Below, piece by piece: positions 25,523 through 34,026 of a stretch of DNA of 64,000 nucleotides. Both the position numbers and the translations under genes were made by a program. The stretch is from positions 7,316,001 through 7,380,000 of the forward strand of contig NZ_JACHJR010000001.1 in assembly GCF_014203705.1 (NCBI RefSeq). Direction: 5' to 3'. This DNA comes from Kitasatospora gansuensis. Lineage in GTDB: Bacteria; Actinomycetota; Actinomycetes; Streptomycetales; Streptomycetaceae. The notes beneath the pieces are model-generated. The model made no database searches, was not told the DNA's origin, and was given only the letters and a program-made list of their open reading frames with translations. How positions within the stretch are numbered: the first letter of the stretch is position 1; every line of letters starts with the position of its first letter.

Positions 25523-26398
25523 ATGGAGATGCACCAGCTGCGCTACTTCGCTGCGATCGTGGACGAGGGTTCCTTCACCGCTGCCGCCCGACGTCTGCAC
25601 GTCAGCCAGTCCGGCATCAGCACCCAAGTGGCCAAGCTGGAGTCGGAACTGGGCCAGCAACTGCTCGACCGCTCCGGCCGTCAAATCCGCCTCACCCCGG
25701 CCGGTGAAGCCGTTCTCCCCCTTGCGAAGAACGCCCTTGCCACCTTTGAAGCCATCAAGCACACCGCCGCCGAGTTCGCCGATGCCGTCCGTGGCCGGGT
25801 CCGTCTCGGCATGATCATGGGCTGCTCGATCCCGGCCTTCCTCGACACCATCGCCGACCTCGGCCGCACCCACCCCGGCATCGAGGTCAGCCTGCACGAG
25901 GGCTACTCCGACGACCTCCAGACCCAGGTCCTTGCCGGCTCTCTCGACCTCGCCCTGATCGGCTACGCGGGCAGCGTCGCCCCAGGTCTGGAGGCGAGCA
26001 CCGTCATCGACGAGCCGATCACCGCAGCCGTCCCTGCCGGGCATCCCCTCGACCGGCCGGACCTGCGCCTCGGCGACCTGCGGGGCGAGAAGATTCTCTG
26101 CCTCTCCCCGGGCACCGGCATCCGCGCCGCCTACGAGGACTCCTGCCACAGGATCGGCCTCGACCCACGCGTGGACATCGACGCCAGCTCTCCAGCCACC
26201 CTGCTCCGCCTCGCTGAGCGCGGTGCGGGCATCGCTGTCCTCAGCGCGTCATCCACAGAAGGCACCGGCCTGCGGACCGTCCCGCTCGCCAACGCGGCCA
26301 CGCACGCCCGGCTCGGACTCATCACTCGCCGAGGTCAGCACTCCCCAGCCGCACAGCTCCTGCGCACCAGGCTCCTCGCCGCTCTGCAAGCCGGCTAG
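25523..26398 (+). CDS. LysR-family transcriptional regulator
   Basis: A 291-residue LysR regulator. The winged helix-turn-helix is at residues about 5-60 (GSFTAAARRLHVSQSGISTQ) and the substrate-binding domain covers about 90-291 (GRVRLGMIMGCSIPAFLDTI). A second ATG two codons downstream is also possible. It is divergent from the SnoaL-like gene with an ATC-N9-GAT repeat between, so it probably regulates that gene and itself. The effector is unknown. Confidence 0.88.
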   Translation: MEMHQLRYFAAIVDEGSFTAAARRLHVSQSGISTQVAKLESELGQQLLDRSGRQIRLTPAGEAVLPLAKNALATFEAIKHTAAEFADAVRGRVRLGMIMGCSIPAFLDTIADLGRTHPGIEVSLHEGYSDDLQTQVLAGSLDLALIGYAGSVAPGLEASTVIDEPITAAVPAGHPLDRPDLRLGDLRGEKILCLSPGTGIRAAYEDSCHRIGLDPRVDIDASSPATLLRLAERGAGIAVLSASSTEGTGLRTVPLANAATHARLGLITRRGQHSPAAQLLRTRLLAALQAG

Positions 26399-26475
26399 GT
26401 ATCCCTGCTTGAGGGCCTGAGCTTGAGGGCCTGATCGCGGAAGCCGCGAAGCGGGGCGAAGTGGCGCGGACGGTT

Positions 26476-27174
26476 TCAGGACCAGGCGATCTCGCCATGG
26501 CGGGAGACGAAGCGTCCGCTGCCAGCGCCGCGCCCCTCGGTGGCGAGGGCGACGATCGCGTCCGTGCCCTCGGTGACGGTTTGGGGGCCGCTGTGACCGT
26601 TGAGGTCGGTCGCGGTGTAACCGGGGTCGGCGGCGTTGACGCGGATGTCCCTGAGCCCCTTGGCGTACTGCGTGGTCAACATCGTCAGCGCCGCCTTCGA
26701 GGAGGTGTACAGCGGCGCGACGACGTGGGACTCGGGCCGGCCGGGGTCGTGGGTGAGGGCGAGGGAGCCCATGCCGCTGCTGACGTTGACGATCACAGGG
26801 TCGTCCGAGCGGCGCAGCAGCGGCAGGAACGCGGTGGTGGTGCGGACGACGCCGATGACGTTGACATCGAGGACGGCGCGGGCGTCGGCGGCGGTGAGGT
26901 CGCCGGGATCGCCGACGGGGCCGTGCACACCGGCGTTGTTGATCAGGACGTCGATCCTGCCCTCGTGTTCGGCGACGTTCGCGGCCGCGGCGGCCACGGA
27001 CGCGTCGTCGGTCACGTCGATGGGGACGTAGCGTGCGCCGAGCGCGGCGGCGGCCTCCTCGCCCTGCTCGCGGTCGCGCGCTCCGACGAGCACGGTGTGG
27101 CCACACTTGATCAGGCGGCGGGCGGTCTCGCGGCCGAGTCCCTTGTTGGCTCCGGTGATGAAGGTGATCGTCAT
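26476..27174 (-). CDS. Short-chain dehydrogenase/reductase
   Basis: A 232-residue classical SDR. It carries the TGANKGLG cofactor motif (residues 7-14), NNAG at about residue 84, a Ser in VNVSSGMGS and the catalytic YTSSK. The sequence resembles carbonyl-reductase-like SDRs of actinomycetes that sit beside XRE-type regulators. The chosen ATG gives MTITFITGANKG; the longer frame antisense to the next gene is a shadow. It is divergent from the helix-turn-helix gene, which likely regulates it. The substrate is unknown. Confidence 0.87.
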   Translation of the reverse strand: MTITFITGANKGLGRETARRLIKCGHTVLVGARDREQGEEAAAALGARYVPIDVTDDASVAAAAANVAEHEGRIDVLINNAGVHGPVGDPGDLTAADARAVLDVNVIGVVRTTTAFLPLLRRSDDPVIVNVSSGMGSLALTHDPGRPESHVVAPLYTSSKAALTMLTTQYAKGLRDIRVNAADPGYTATDLNGHSGPQTVTEGTDAIVALATEGRGAGSGRFVSRHGEIAWS

Positions 27175-27288
27175 GCGTTCGATCCTGGTCCCGACCAGGG
27201 AGGCGGGCCAGGGACGCTTCGACGGTAGGAAGACCAGTACCACCCTCGCGCCCCCATGCACGACCGGGGATGCCGGAGGATGGAGTCC

Positions 27289-28155
27289 ATGTCGGCGACA
27301 CCCGGAATCGGACTGGGCGCGATGATCCGCACGTGGCGGGACCGGCTGCCCCCGTCGGCCGCCGCGCTGCCGGTGGCCCGCGGGCGCCGGGCGGCCGGGC
27401 TGCGGCGCGAAGAACTGGCCGACCTGGCCGGGGTGTCGGTCGACTACATCGTGCGCCTGGAACAAGGGCGGGCCACGACACCCTCGGCGTCGGTGGTGGC
27501 GTCCCTGGCGCGTGCCCTGCAACTGTCCACCGCCGAGCGGGACCACCTCTACCGGCTGGCCCGGCTCGTACCGCCGGCGGACGGCGCGATCGGTGACCAT
27601 GTCCCGCCCGGCATGCAGCGGGTGCTCGCCCGCCTCGGGGACGTGGCGGTCGCCGTGTTCGCGGCGGACTGGCAACTGGTGTGGTGGAACCGCGGGTGGG
27701 CCGCCCTGCTGGGCGACCCTGCCGCCTCGCCGCCGCGGCTGCGCAACTTCGCCCGCGACAGGTTCCCGGTGGACGCCGGCCCCGCCCGCCTCGCACGGTG
27801 GCCGGTGACCGAGGCGGACCGCGACACCACCGACGCCGCCGTCGTCTCCGACCTGCGACGCGCCACCGGCCGCTTCCCCCAGGACAGCCGCTTGGCCGCG
27901 CTGATCCGCGATCTGAACGCGGGCAACAGGAGGTTCGCCGAGCTGTGGGCGACCGGTGAGGTGGCCGCGCACCGCGAGGACCACAAGACGATCGACCACC
28001 CGTCGGTGGGCCGGGTCACGGTGGACTGCGACGTCCTGACCGACGGCGACTCCGAACTCAAGATCGTCATCATGACCGCCGTGCCCGGCAGCGAGGACGA
28101 GACCAAACTCCGCCTCACCGCCATCGCCGGCCCACCGGCCACCACGCGCAACTGA
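27289..28155 (+). CDS. XRE-type helix-turn-helix regulator with MmyB-like ligand domain
   Basis: A 288-residue regulator. The N-terminal helix-turn-helix (RRAAGLRREELADLAGVSVD) is followed by LEQGRATTPSASVVASLARAL and a C-terminal MmyB/PAS-like domain (VAVFAADWQLVWWNRGWAAL, then TADCDVL-like strands near the end). This is the common actinobacterial pairing with a divergent SDR. I start at the third in-frame ATG because GGAGGATGGAG lies 6-9 bases before it. Confidence 0.85.
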   Translation: MSATPGIGLGAMIRTWRDRLPPSAAALPVARGRRAAGLRREELADLAGVSVDYIVRLEQGRATTPSASVVASLARALQLSTAERDHLYRLARLVPPADGAIGDHVPPGMQRVLARLGDVAVAVFAADWQLVWWNRGWAALLGDPAASPPRLRNFARDRFPVDAGPARLARWPVTEADRDTTDAAVVSDLRRATGRFPQDSRLAALIRDLNAGNRRFAELWATGEVAAHREDHKTIDHPSVGRVTVDCDVLTDGDSELKIVIMTAVPGSEDETKLRLTAIAGPPATTRN

Positions 28156-28162
28156 TCCCACC

Positions 28163-28447
28163 TACGCGTCGATCGACCGGCCGGACCCGGCGGCCGCCGT
28201 CGACCACCTGGTCCGCGATCTCGCCGCCCAGCTCACCCGGTGGCGGAGGCCATCCACCGGCTCGCCGACAACCTGGCGGAGGCCCGCGCAGGGCCGGCCG
28301 CTGCCCGAGCACGTCGCCGACACCGGCCGCACCGAGGACGCCGGACTCGCCCGTCTCGCCAACGACATCGGCATCACCACCGACAAACTGCTGGCGTGCC
28401 GCCGCTACGTCATCTCCGGCAACGTCCGGGCGATGGACGGCTGGTAG
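28163..28447 (+). pseudogene. Frameshifted remnant of an unidentified helical protein
   Basis: The frame reads VDHLVRDLAAQLTR, then loses sense for about 70 bases, then resumes as EHVADTGRTEDAGLARLAND and ends in RRYVISGNVRAMDGW plus a stop. In the +1-shifted frame the missing part reads VAEAIHRLADNLAEARAG. Two compensating frameshifts therefore interrupt one protein. No start codon is evident. I do not recognise the family. Confidence 0.45.
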
Positions 28448-28776
28448 AGCCGCAGGCCACAGCGGGGGTCTTACAGATTCGCGACCGCTGTCGAGACGGC
28501 TCGGCCGAGGCCCGGTCTATGAAACCCTCCCAGGTCAGAGCCGTACGGTCTCACCGCGTCCAAGCCCTCTAGGCCGACCCGCCACCCCACCAGGGGTGCG
28601 CATGCTGAGCTATTGGTGCAGCTCGGGCTGGTGGCGGTGACGGGGCTATCAAACCCTGTGGCTGCTCCGGGTGGTCGGCTGCGGCGCGGCGGTCGGCCGA
28701 GAGCTGCACGGGACCGCCGCGCCGGGGACGGCAGCAGGACCCGTCGGATGCAGTGCCGCCCTGAGGCGGCAGTGCG
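28448..28776. other. Interval without recognisable genes
   Basis: I see no gene, terminator or repeat here. Short frames are Arg/Pro-rich shadows. It belongs to an eroded stretch extending to about 30090. Confidence 0.4.
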
Positions 28777-28986
28777 TCAGCTCTGTGCGGTTTCGTCGCC
28801 CGCCTGCCCGGCGTCGTCAACTGCGCTTTCCTTCTCGCGCATCTTGCGTACCAGCTCCGCCTTCTGGTCGGCTGCACCCTGGCGGTCGAGGTTGCGGTGC
28901 GGACCGTTGTTCTGCCGCTCGGTGCGGGACAGCCTCTTCCGCTGGCCACCGCCCATGCCCACGGGGTTGTTGATGTTCTTGCTCAC
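28777..28986 (-). CDS. Small basic DUF6243-like protein
   Basis: A 69-residue hydrophilic protein beginning MSKNINNPVGMGGGQRKRLS, followed by RTERQNNGPHR and a charged helix (AELVRKMREKESAVDD). From memory this resembles the streptomycete DUF6243 family, of unknown function. A GGGAGAACC ribosome binding site precedes the ATG. It is monocistronic. Confidence 0.6.
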   Translation of the reverse strand: MSKNINNPVGMGGGQRKRLSRTERQNNGPHRNLDRQGAADQKAELVRKMREKESAVDDAGQAGDETAQS

Positions 28987-29060
28987 GGTTATGGGTTCTC
29001 CCGGTAGTGATGTGAAGTGATCTGCGGATTCATCGGTGGGGACGGGGGTGACGTTGAAGT

Positions 29061-29393
29061 ATGTCAGCAGGGGCGATCACGCTCTCACTCGTAGATCGGC
29101 GCCTAGAAGAAGATGACAACGACGTCACCCGGTTCCGTCGGCCCTGCCCGGCGCTGCGTGGCGAACTGACCACGGCCTTCGTCGCGGGCCTGCACGAGAT
29201 CCGCGAGGAACTGCAGCGCGCCGTGGGCCGGGAGTCGATGATCCTGACCGACGCGCAGCGGGAGATCCGCCAGCTGCGCCGGCAGCTGGACGAGGCCCGC
29301 GCCAGCGCCGGTGGCGGCCTCTGCGGCCCCGAAGGCGGCGTTGCCGCCCGGCTCTCCGGATCACGGCTCGGTCTGGAAGTCCGCTGGGCGTGA
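29061..29393 (+). CDS. Hypothetical protein with coiled-coil segment
   Basis: A 110-residue frame. Residues about 35-82 (LTTAFVAGLHEIREELQRAV, then AQREIRQLRRQLDEARA) are strongly helical, with coiled-coil character. The flanks are low complexity. It may be a real small gene or the remnant of a longer one. I do not recognise it. Confidence 0.35.
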   Translation: MSAGAITLSLVDRRLEEDDNDVTRFRRPCPALRGELTTAFVAGLHEIREELQRAVGRESMILTDAQREIRQLRRQLDEARASAGGGLCGPEGGVAARLSGSRLGLEVRWA

Positions 29394-30094
29394 CGCTTCC
29401 GACCCGGCCCTTGTCCTGGACTGTTCGGAGGTCCGGCATCTTTCCCGTTTGTGCGGGTGGTTCAGGTGCGGGCGAGGCTGGTGATGGTGCGGGCGGCGGC
29501 GAGGAGCAGGCGGTTGGCCGTGCCGGGCACGACCGTGGGGCGGCTGCGGCGGCGCAGGGCTGTACAACCATCAGTCTGGACGACCGCCCTGGTGACTGGA
29601 CCGAGCTGGATCTCGATGTGTGCTGGACGCGAGACGGACTGCTCGAAGTAGCGGCGGACATTGGCGTCGCCTCTGCTTGCGAGGTCGATCACGGAACGCA
29701 CTACGTACGGCAGTTCAGCAGGACAGTCGCCGATGGCCTCCCCCTGGCCGAAGCGTTCGAGCAGGCGACCGTTCAGGCGATCGCGTGGACCTCAGGACCG
29801 AACGACCCCAACCTCCTGCGGGCCGGCGCCGGACTACCGTCGCCGACCGCGTAGGGGCAGCCCGGACACCCGCAACAGTGCTCAACTCCCCAACTGAAGC
29901 GCCAGCTGACCCGGGCTCAGGTCTTTGCCGCCAACCACGAGGCGATGATGCGCGAGACCTTCCCGGACCAGGACTGCCGTGCCTGCTTCTCACCGAGCAA
30001 CCGGTGTGAGCCGCCTTGGGCTTGGCGCTGTTGTCCTCCGGGGTTCAGCAGCCGCCCCTGAAGGGTGGACGCGGCCGTTCGCCGGGCGACCGGT
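29394..30094 (+). pseudogene. Gene fragments in an eroded interval
   Basis: Two frames look like 3' ends of lost genes. At 29558-29854 a segment reading TISLDDRPGDWTELDLDVCW continues to LLRAGAGLPSPTA, resembling the C-terminus of a streptomycete hypothetical protein. At 29894-30061 a segment reads LKRQLTRAQVFAANHEAMMR and then ETFPDQDCRACFSPSNRCE. Neither has a convincing start or ribosome binding site. Confidence 0.3.
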
Positions 30095-30934
30095 TCAGCG
30101 GAACGCGGCGACGTGCCGGGCGGCCCAGTCGGAGAAGGGGCGCGGAGCACGGCCCAGGACCTGCTCGACGTGCGGGCTGATCCGTAGTTCGGCGGCGTTC
30201 GGGGCGCCGATGATGTCCAGGGTGTCGTCGGCGAGCTCTGCGGGCATGGCCAGGGCCATGGCGGCCTTCGCCTCCTGGCGCGTCAGTTCGTGGAACCTCA
30301 CCGGGGCTCCCAGCGCCGCCGCGAGGTCCGCCGCCTGCTGACGGGGGGTGGTGACCTCGGGGCCGGTCAGCTCGTACACGGCACCCGCGTGCTGCTTCTC
30401 CAGTAGGCAGGCGGCCGCGACCTCCGCGATGTCGGCCGGGTCCACGAGGGGCACGCCGGTGTCGGCGAAGGGGGCTTCGACCAGCCGCCGTCCCCGGACG
30501 GAGTCGGCCCACCACAGGGCGTTGGAGGCGAAGCCGCCCGGACGCAGGATGCTCCACTCCAGGCCCGATCCGCGCAGTTCGTCCTCCAGCGAGCGCATCG
30601 CGACCCGGGTCGGCCCGGAGGGCCGGGTCACCACGCCCAGGGTGGAGAGCAGGACGACCCGTCCCACCCCGGCGTCCACGGCGTCGCGGACGAGGGCGGC
30701 GGGGTTCGCTCCGAGGGCGTGCAGGTCTCCCGACAGCAGCAGGAACAGCGCCTCGGCTCCCGTGAGCACGGGCCGCAGAGCGCCCGGCCCGGCCAGGTCG
30801 GCCACCACGTGGACGACGCCCTGCGGCACTTCGGCCGCGTGCCGGGACACGGCCCTGACCTGCTGCCCCGACGCCGCCAGCACCTGGGTCAGCGGCCGGC
30901 CGATGTTCCCGGTGGCTCCGGTCACCACGATCAT
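30095..30934 (-). CDS. NmrA-like NAD(P)-binding oxidoreductase
   Basis: A 279-residue atypical SDR. The glycine-rich VTGATGNIGRPLTQVLAASG cofactor motif opens the protein. VVLLSTLGVVTRPSG, WSILRPGGFASNALWW and a C-terminal HVEQVLGRAPRPFSDWAARH segment place it with NmrA/quinone-oxidoreductase-2-like proteins. These sense NAD(P) or reduce quinones. The start MIVVTGATG follows GAAGGAG at a good distance, while the GTG two codons upstream is too close to it. It is divergent from an HxlR gene, its probable regulator; this pairing is common for redox or electrophile response. Confidence 0.85.
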   Translation of the reverse strand: MIVVTGATGNIGRPLTQVLAASGQQVRAVSRHAAEVPQGVVHVVADLAGPGALRPVLTGAEALFLLLSGDLHALGANPAALVRDAVDAGVGRVVLLSTLGVVTRPSGPTRVAMRSLEDELRGSGLEWSILRPGGFASNALWWADSVRGRRLVEAPFADTGVPLVDPADIAEVAAACLLEKQHAGAVYELTGPEVTTPRQQAADLAAALGAPVRFHELTRQEAKAAMALAMPAELADDTLDIIGAPNAAELRISPHVEQVLGRAPRPFSDWAARHVAAFR

Positions 30935-30985
30935 GATCACTCCTTCTGGAAGGGTCGTTCGAGGCCCTCACGGTAGGAGCGGCGG

Positions 30986-31020
30986 CTTACTTCCGGTAAG
31001 GACGTACCTCGGGGTAAGTT
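30986..31020. promoter_or_regulatory. Candidate HxlR operator region
   Basis: CTTAC, GGTAAG and GGGGTAAG elements form overlapping inverted and direct repeats just upstream of the HxlR start, on the plan of HxlR/YodB sites. Which pair is used cannot be decided by eye. Confidence 0.35.
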
Positions 31021-31026
31021 CATGAC

Positions 31027-31401
31027 ATGAAGGAAGGCGTGCAGGACAGGCGGGCCGGCGCGGTGCGCCGCTATGACGTGTTTCACACCGACTGCCCCGC
31101 CCGCGAGGTGGTCGACCACGTGACCAGCAGGTGGGGCGTGTGGGTGCTGATCGCCCTGCGCAACAGCGACCTGCGCTTCTTCGAACTGCGCGAGAGCGTC
31201 CGGGGCATCAGCGAGAAGATGCTCGCCCAGACCCTGCGCGCACTGGTCGAGGACGGCCTGGTCTGGCGGAAGGTCGAACCGACCACCCCGCCCCAGGTCA
31301 CGTACGGCCTTACCGAGTTCGGCCGTGACCTCGGCGTTCCGCTGACCGACCTGCTGGAGCGCATCACCCGGCGCCTGCCGCCGCCACCCGTCGTGCCGTA
31401 G
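31027..31401 (+). CDS. HxlR-family transcriptional regulator
   Basis: A 124-residue winged-helix regulator. It has the conserved N-terminal Cys in TDCPAREVVDHVTSRWGVWV, the recognition region ISEKMLAQTLRALVEDGLVW and the wing TTPPQVTYGLTEFGRDL. The single Cys suggests thiol-based sensing of electrophiles or oxidants. It is divergent from the NmrA-like gene. Confidence 0.88.
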   Translation: MKEGVQDRRAGAVRRYDVFHTDCPAREVVDHVTSRWGVWVLIALRNSDLRFFELRESVRGISEKMLAQTLRALVEDGLVWRKVEPTTPPQVTYGLTEFGRDLGVPLTDLLERITRRLPPPPVVP

Positions 31402-31448
31402 CGGCCCGCGGTGACGAGGTTGGCCGGGGCGAAACTCACTGGGTGGGC

Positions 31449-31850
31449 GTGACCCGTCGGCCGCAGGTGAGTTCACCGGAGGAGCGGGCCGCGCTGGAGC
31501 CGGCAGCCGCGACCGGGGCCCGGGTGGTGAAGTAGCTGCGGGTGCTGGCCGACCGCGTCCTGGACGGCGCCAACCCGGCCGACGACGGCGACGAGCCGCG
31601 CTTCGGTCTCGGTGGGGGCCTGCGGCATCTGACGGGCACGGTGGCCGCGGTGATGGACGGAATCGACCCGGCCGGAGAGGGCGACGTCGACTTCGAGCAG
31701 CGGTACGGGCTGACCAGCATGGTGCGCCACTGCGTAATGGAGCCCGCCGGCCGGGAGCTGCTGAGCCGGGCCGAGCGCAGCGCGCTGATCGCGATCGACG
31801 ACGCCCTGGTCCTCGCCACCGGTGACGAACCGGCAGCCGCTGTGCCCAGC
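31449..31850 (+). pseudogene. Possible gene interrupted by an in-frame TAG
   Basis: A GTG-started frame (VTRRPQVSSPEERAALEPAA) meets a TAG at 31533-31535 and continues in the same frame as LRVLADRVLDGANPADDGDE, then GLRHLTGTVAAVMDGIDPAG. Both sides look protein-like, so a nonsense mutation in an unknown gene is possible. No family is recognised. Its 3' part fades before the convergent Nudix gene. Confidence 0.25.
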
Positions 31851-32084
31851 ACGGCGGGTGACGGGCCGTCGGATAGCGTCAGCGGGATGAGCAGCACTCC
31901 AGCACGCAGGCCGCTCGGCGCGGGGCCGGCCGCCGAACAGCACCCGACCGCACCCACGGCCGAGCGGGCGCCGCCGAGTAGGCCGACGCAGGCGCCCTTG
32001 CCCGGACCGGCCGGTCCGGGATCACCGTGGGTCTGCTTCCCACCAGCGCCAGCCCAGCAACTCCCCGTCGGGTGTGCGGATTCG

Positions 32085-32570
32085 TCACGCCTCGACCAGC
32101 CGGTGGTGATCCGGAGTGTCGTCGAAGCCGTAAGTGGTGAACGCCGGACCGCCGTCCAGGTACGCCTCCAGCGCGGTCTTCGACGTTGGGAACATCGGAC
32201 CGGGCAGCGCGCCGGCCGGTGCCCAGCGGGCCTCCAGGTGCTTGGTGGGTTCGGTGTTGACCAGCTCGCCGGTGAAGGCGGAGGCCGCGAACACGAACAT
32301 CAGGAACCCGCCCTTGCCGTCCCAGCCCTCCTTCACCTGGACCGTGTGGACCAGGCGTAGGTCGGCGGGCGCGACGACGAGGCCGGTCTCCTCCAGCAAC
32401 TCCCGGGCGGCGGCGATGTGGATTTCCTCGCCCGGGTCGACCTTCCCACCGGGGATCGTCCACGCCGGACCGGGGCTCCAGCTGCGCTGGGCGTAGTGGA
32501 GGGTGGCGATCCGGTCGGTGACCAGGTCGTGGACGATGACGCCGGCGGCGAACCTGTTCGTCTCGTGCAT
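32085..32570 (-). CDS. Nudix hydrolase
   Basis: A 161-residue Nudix protein. The complete box GGKVDPGEEIHIAAA followed by RELLEETGL fits GX5EX7REUXEEXGU. The N-terminus MHETNRFAAGVIVHD leads into the beta-sheet, and a Trp-rich WSPGPAWTIPGG lies before the box. It should hydrolyse a nucleoside diphosphate linked to another moiety; the substrate is not predictable. It is the last gene of a minus-strand cluster with a methyltransferase and two further Nudix genes. A truncated relative of its N-terminus lies at 33877-34026. Confidence 0.88.
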   Translation of the reverse strand: MHETNRFAAGVIVHDLVTDRIATLHYAQRSWSPGPAWTIPGGKVDPGEEIHIAAARELLEETGLVVAPADLRLVHTVQVKEGWDGKGGFLMFVFAASAFTGELVNTEPTKHLEARWAPAGALPGPMFPTSKTALEAYLDGGPAFTTYGFDDTPDHHRLVEA

Positions 32571-32663
32571 CAGGTGCTCTCCTATTTCTCAGGTGCCGAC
32601 TCGTGGGTAACGGTGCTGGTAGCGGGTGAGGGCCGACCGGGGTGGTGGTGCGCGGCCGTGCGG

Positions 32664-33491
32664 TCAGCACACACTCCGACCCTCGTCCCGGCCGGGTAGG
32701 TGCCAGGTCAGGCCCGTCCCGCCGTCCACTACTTGGCGCTCGTCCCTGCAGTCCAGGTCGAACGTTGTCGGGCATTCGGCCGCAGACCAGCGGGTGTGGA
32801 CTTTCTCGGCCTCGGCCCACAGGTCACGCGGCCCCCACGCCTCGGCGAGGGAGCCGTCCGGGGCGACGTGTGCGCGGGAACCGTCCTCGCCGACCAGCAC
32901 CACCGTCGGGTCCGGCTCGGTGGGCCAGTGGCGGCGCACTCCTGGCAGCAGGTGCGCGAGGGCGACCCAGAACCCGCGTTCGCGGAAGTCCGGGGGCGCC
33001 AGCACCCAACTACGCTGCCGAGAGACCCCGTCGGGCTGCTCGGGTACGGGCAGCCACGGGACGCCGCGTGCCAGGACATGCCCCAAGGTGTCGGCGCGCA
33101 GCCGCCCGCCGAGGGTGCCGTCGGGGTTGTGTTCGATGACGGCGGTGGCGTGCCAGCCGGGCGCGCCGGTGGAGATGGTGCAGGTCAGCGCCCCGCCCAC
33201 CGCGAGCTGACGCAACCACGGCTTGGGGATGGCTGGGACGGCGAAGGAGCCGGCGATCCGGTCCCACGGTCCGTCAGGAAGTCCGCGCAGCCCGTCTCGG
33301 GCGACCATCCGCACGTCGATGCCGGCCTGGGCGGTTCGCACGGCCGCTGCCCTGGCCAGGTCGGGGTCGATCTCGACGCCGGTGACCTGCCGGCGGGTGA
33401 TCAGCGCGGCAGCCGCGGACAGGATGCCGGTGCCGGCGCCGACCTCGACGAAGCAGTGCCCCTCCTCCAGGCGCAGGTCCTGCAGCGTCAC
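32664..33491 (-). CDS. PCMT-like methyltransferase, catalytic part (split gene)
   Basis: A 275-residue frame with the SAM-binding motif FVEVGAGTGILSAAAALITR and the acidic motif VTGVEIDPDLARAA, as in protein-L-isoaspartate-methyltransferase-like enzymes. A C-terminal accessory domain carries GVSRQRSWVLAPPDF and ends in VVDGGTGLTWHL. In PCMT-like enzymes the residues before the SAM motif belong to the same chain. Here they are in the upstream frame 33488-33880 and join in frame if one copy of an 8-bp tandem duplication is removed. As written, its GTG overlaps the upstream stop (GTGA), so separate coupled translation is conceivable. Related enzymes often modify ribosomal peptides, but no precursor was identified. 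Confidence 0.65.
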   Translation of the reverse strand: MTLQDLRLEEGHCFVEVGAGTGILSAAAALITRRQVTGVEIDPDLARAAAVRTAQAGIDVRMVARDGLRGLPDGPWDRIAGSFAVPAIPKPWLRQLAVGGALTCTISTGAPGWHATAVIEHNPDGTLGGRLRADTLGHVLARGVPWLPVPEQPDGVSRQRSWVLAPPDFRERGFWVALAHLLPGVRRHWPTEPDPTVVLVGEDGSRAHVAPDGSLAEAWGPRDLWAEAEKVHTRWSAAECPTTFDLDCRDERQVVDGGTGLTWHLPGRDEGRSVC

Positions 33492-33880
33492 GGCCAGCAG
33501 GCCAGCAGGCCGGCACCGGAGCTCTGTGCGGTCGGCCGGCCGCGGTGAACGGCGCCGCGTTGGGCAGCCGCTGCGGGCCGACCCTCGACTTGGACGACGA
33601 CCTGGTCCATCGAGTACACCTCCTGCAGCAACGCGGCCGGGTCGTGCTCACCGCGTACCGCCCGCCACGCGGTGGTGGGCCGAAGCGCACCAACGGGGGT
33701 GAAGGCCGCGTCGATCAGCCGGTGCCGCTCCACCGCCCCGAGAGCGGCGACGACCCTGTGATCACGGACACCGGGCTGCTGGCCCGGGTCCTCCACGAAG
33801 GCCCGTCGCGCCTGCTCCACGGCAAGGCCGTCCCACCAACGCCGGGCTGGCGGCAGGCCGGTGAGTGCCGCGCGCCTCAT
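33488..33880 (-). CDS. PCMT-like methyltransferase, N-terminal part (frameshifted)
   Basis: A 130-residue frame beginning MRRAALTGLPPARRWWDGLA. It continues to EVYSMDQVVVQVEGRPAAA and RPTAQSSGAGLLA, the usual lead-in to the SAM motif of PCMT-like enzymes. It then runs out of frame into CWP and a stop. Removing one of two adjacent CCTGCTGG units (minus-strand sense) gives GAGLLAVTLQDLRLEEGH and full continuity. Its ATG overlaps the stop of the preceding small frame (ATGA), so the operon is translationally coupled. Confidence 0.55.
   Translation of the reverse strand: MRRAALTGLPPARRWWDGLAVEQARRAFVEDPGQQPGVRDHRVVAALGAVERHRLIDAAFTPVGALRPTTAWRAVRGEHDPAALLQEVYSMDQVVVQVEGRPAAAAQRGAVHRGRPTAQSSGAGLLACWP
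33494..33509. repeat. 8-bp tandem duplication causing a frameshift
   Basis: The plus strand reads ccagcagg twice in direct succession. One copy is needed to keep the methyltransferase frame; the second shifts it by 8 bases. It is a typical replication-slippage product. Confidence 0.8.
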
Positions 33881-34026
33881 GCCACGACCCCGTGAACGGT
33901 CAGGGCACTGCCACCGCTGATCGCCGCCGGTCCGGTACCGGGGCTTGAAGCGCGCTCGATCGCGATCCGGTCGGTGGGCTTGTCGTGGACGATGCCGCTG
34001 AGCGCCTGCCTACTCGTCTCGTGCAT
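33877..34026 (-). pseudogene. 49-residue remnant of a Nudix N-terminus
   Basis: The frame starts MHETSRQALSGIVHDKPTDR and aligns with the N-terminus of the Nudix protein at 32570 (MHETNRFAAGVIVHDLVTDR). The match resumes at SPGTGPAAISGG against SPGPAWTIPGG, just before the Nudix box, which is absent. It is coupled to its neighbours by TGATG and ATGA overlaps and so may still be translated. A partial gene duplication is the simplest reading; a peptide role is not excluded. Confidence 0.6.

Noticed and set aside
28448..30094. An insertion sequence or integrated element in the eroded interval
   Set aside because: No transposase or integrase motif, terminal inverted repeat or target duplication could be found by eye; only gene fragments are visible.
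33877..34026. The 49-residue frame as a ribosomal peptide precursor for the methyltransferase
   Set aside because: Its sequence aligns with the N-terminus of the neighbouring Nudix protein, so a truncated paralogue is simpler; no Cys- or core-peptide-like tail is present.
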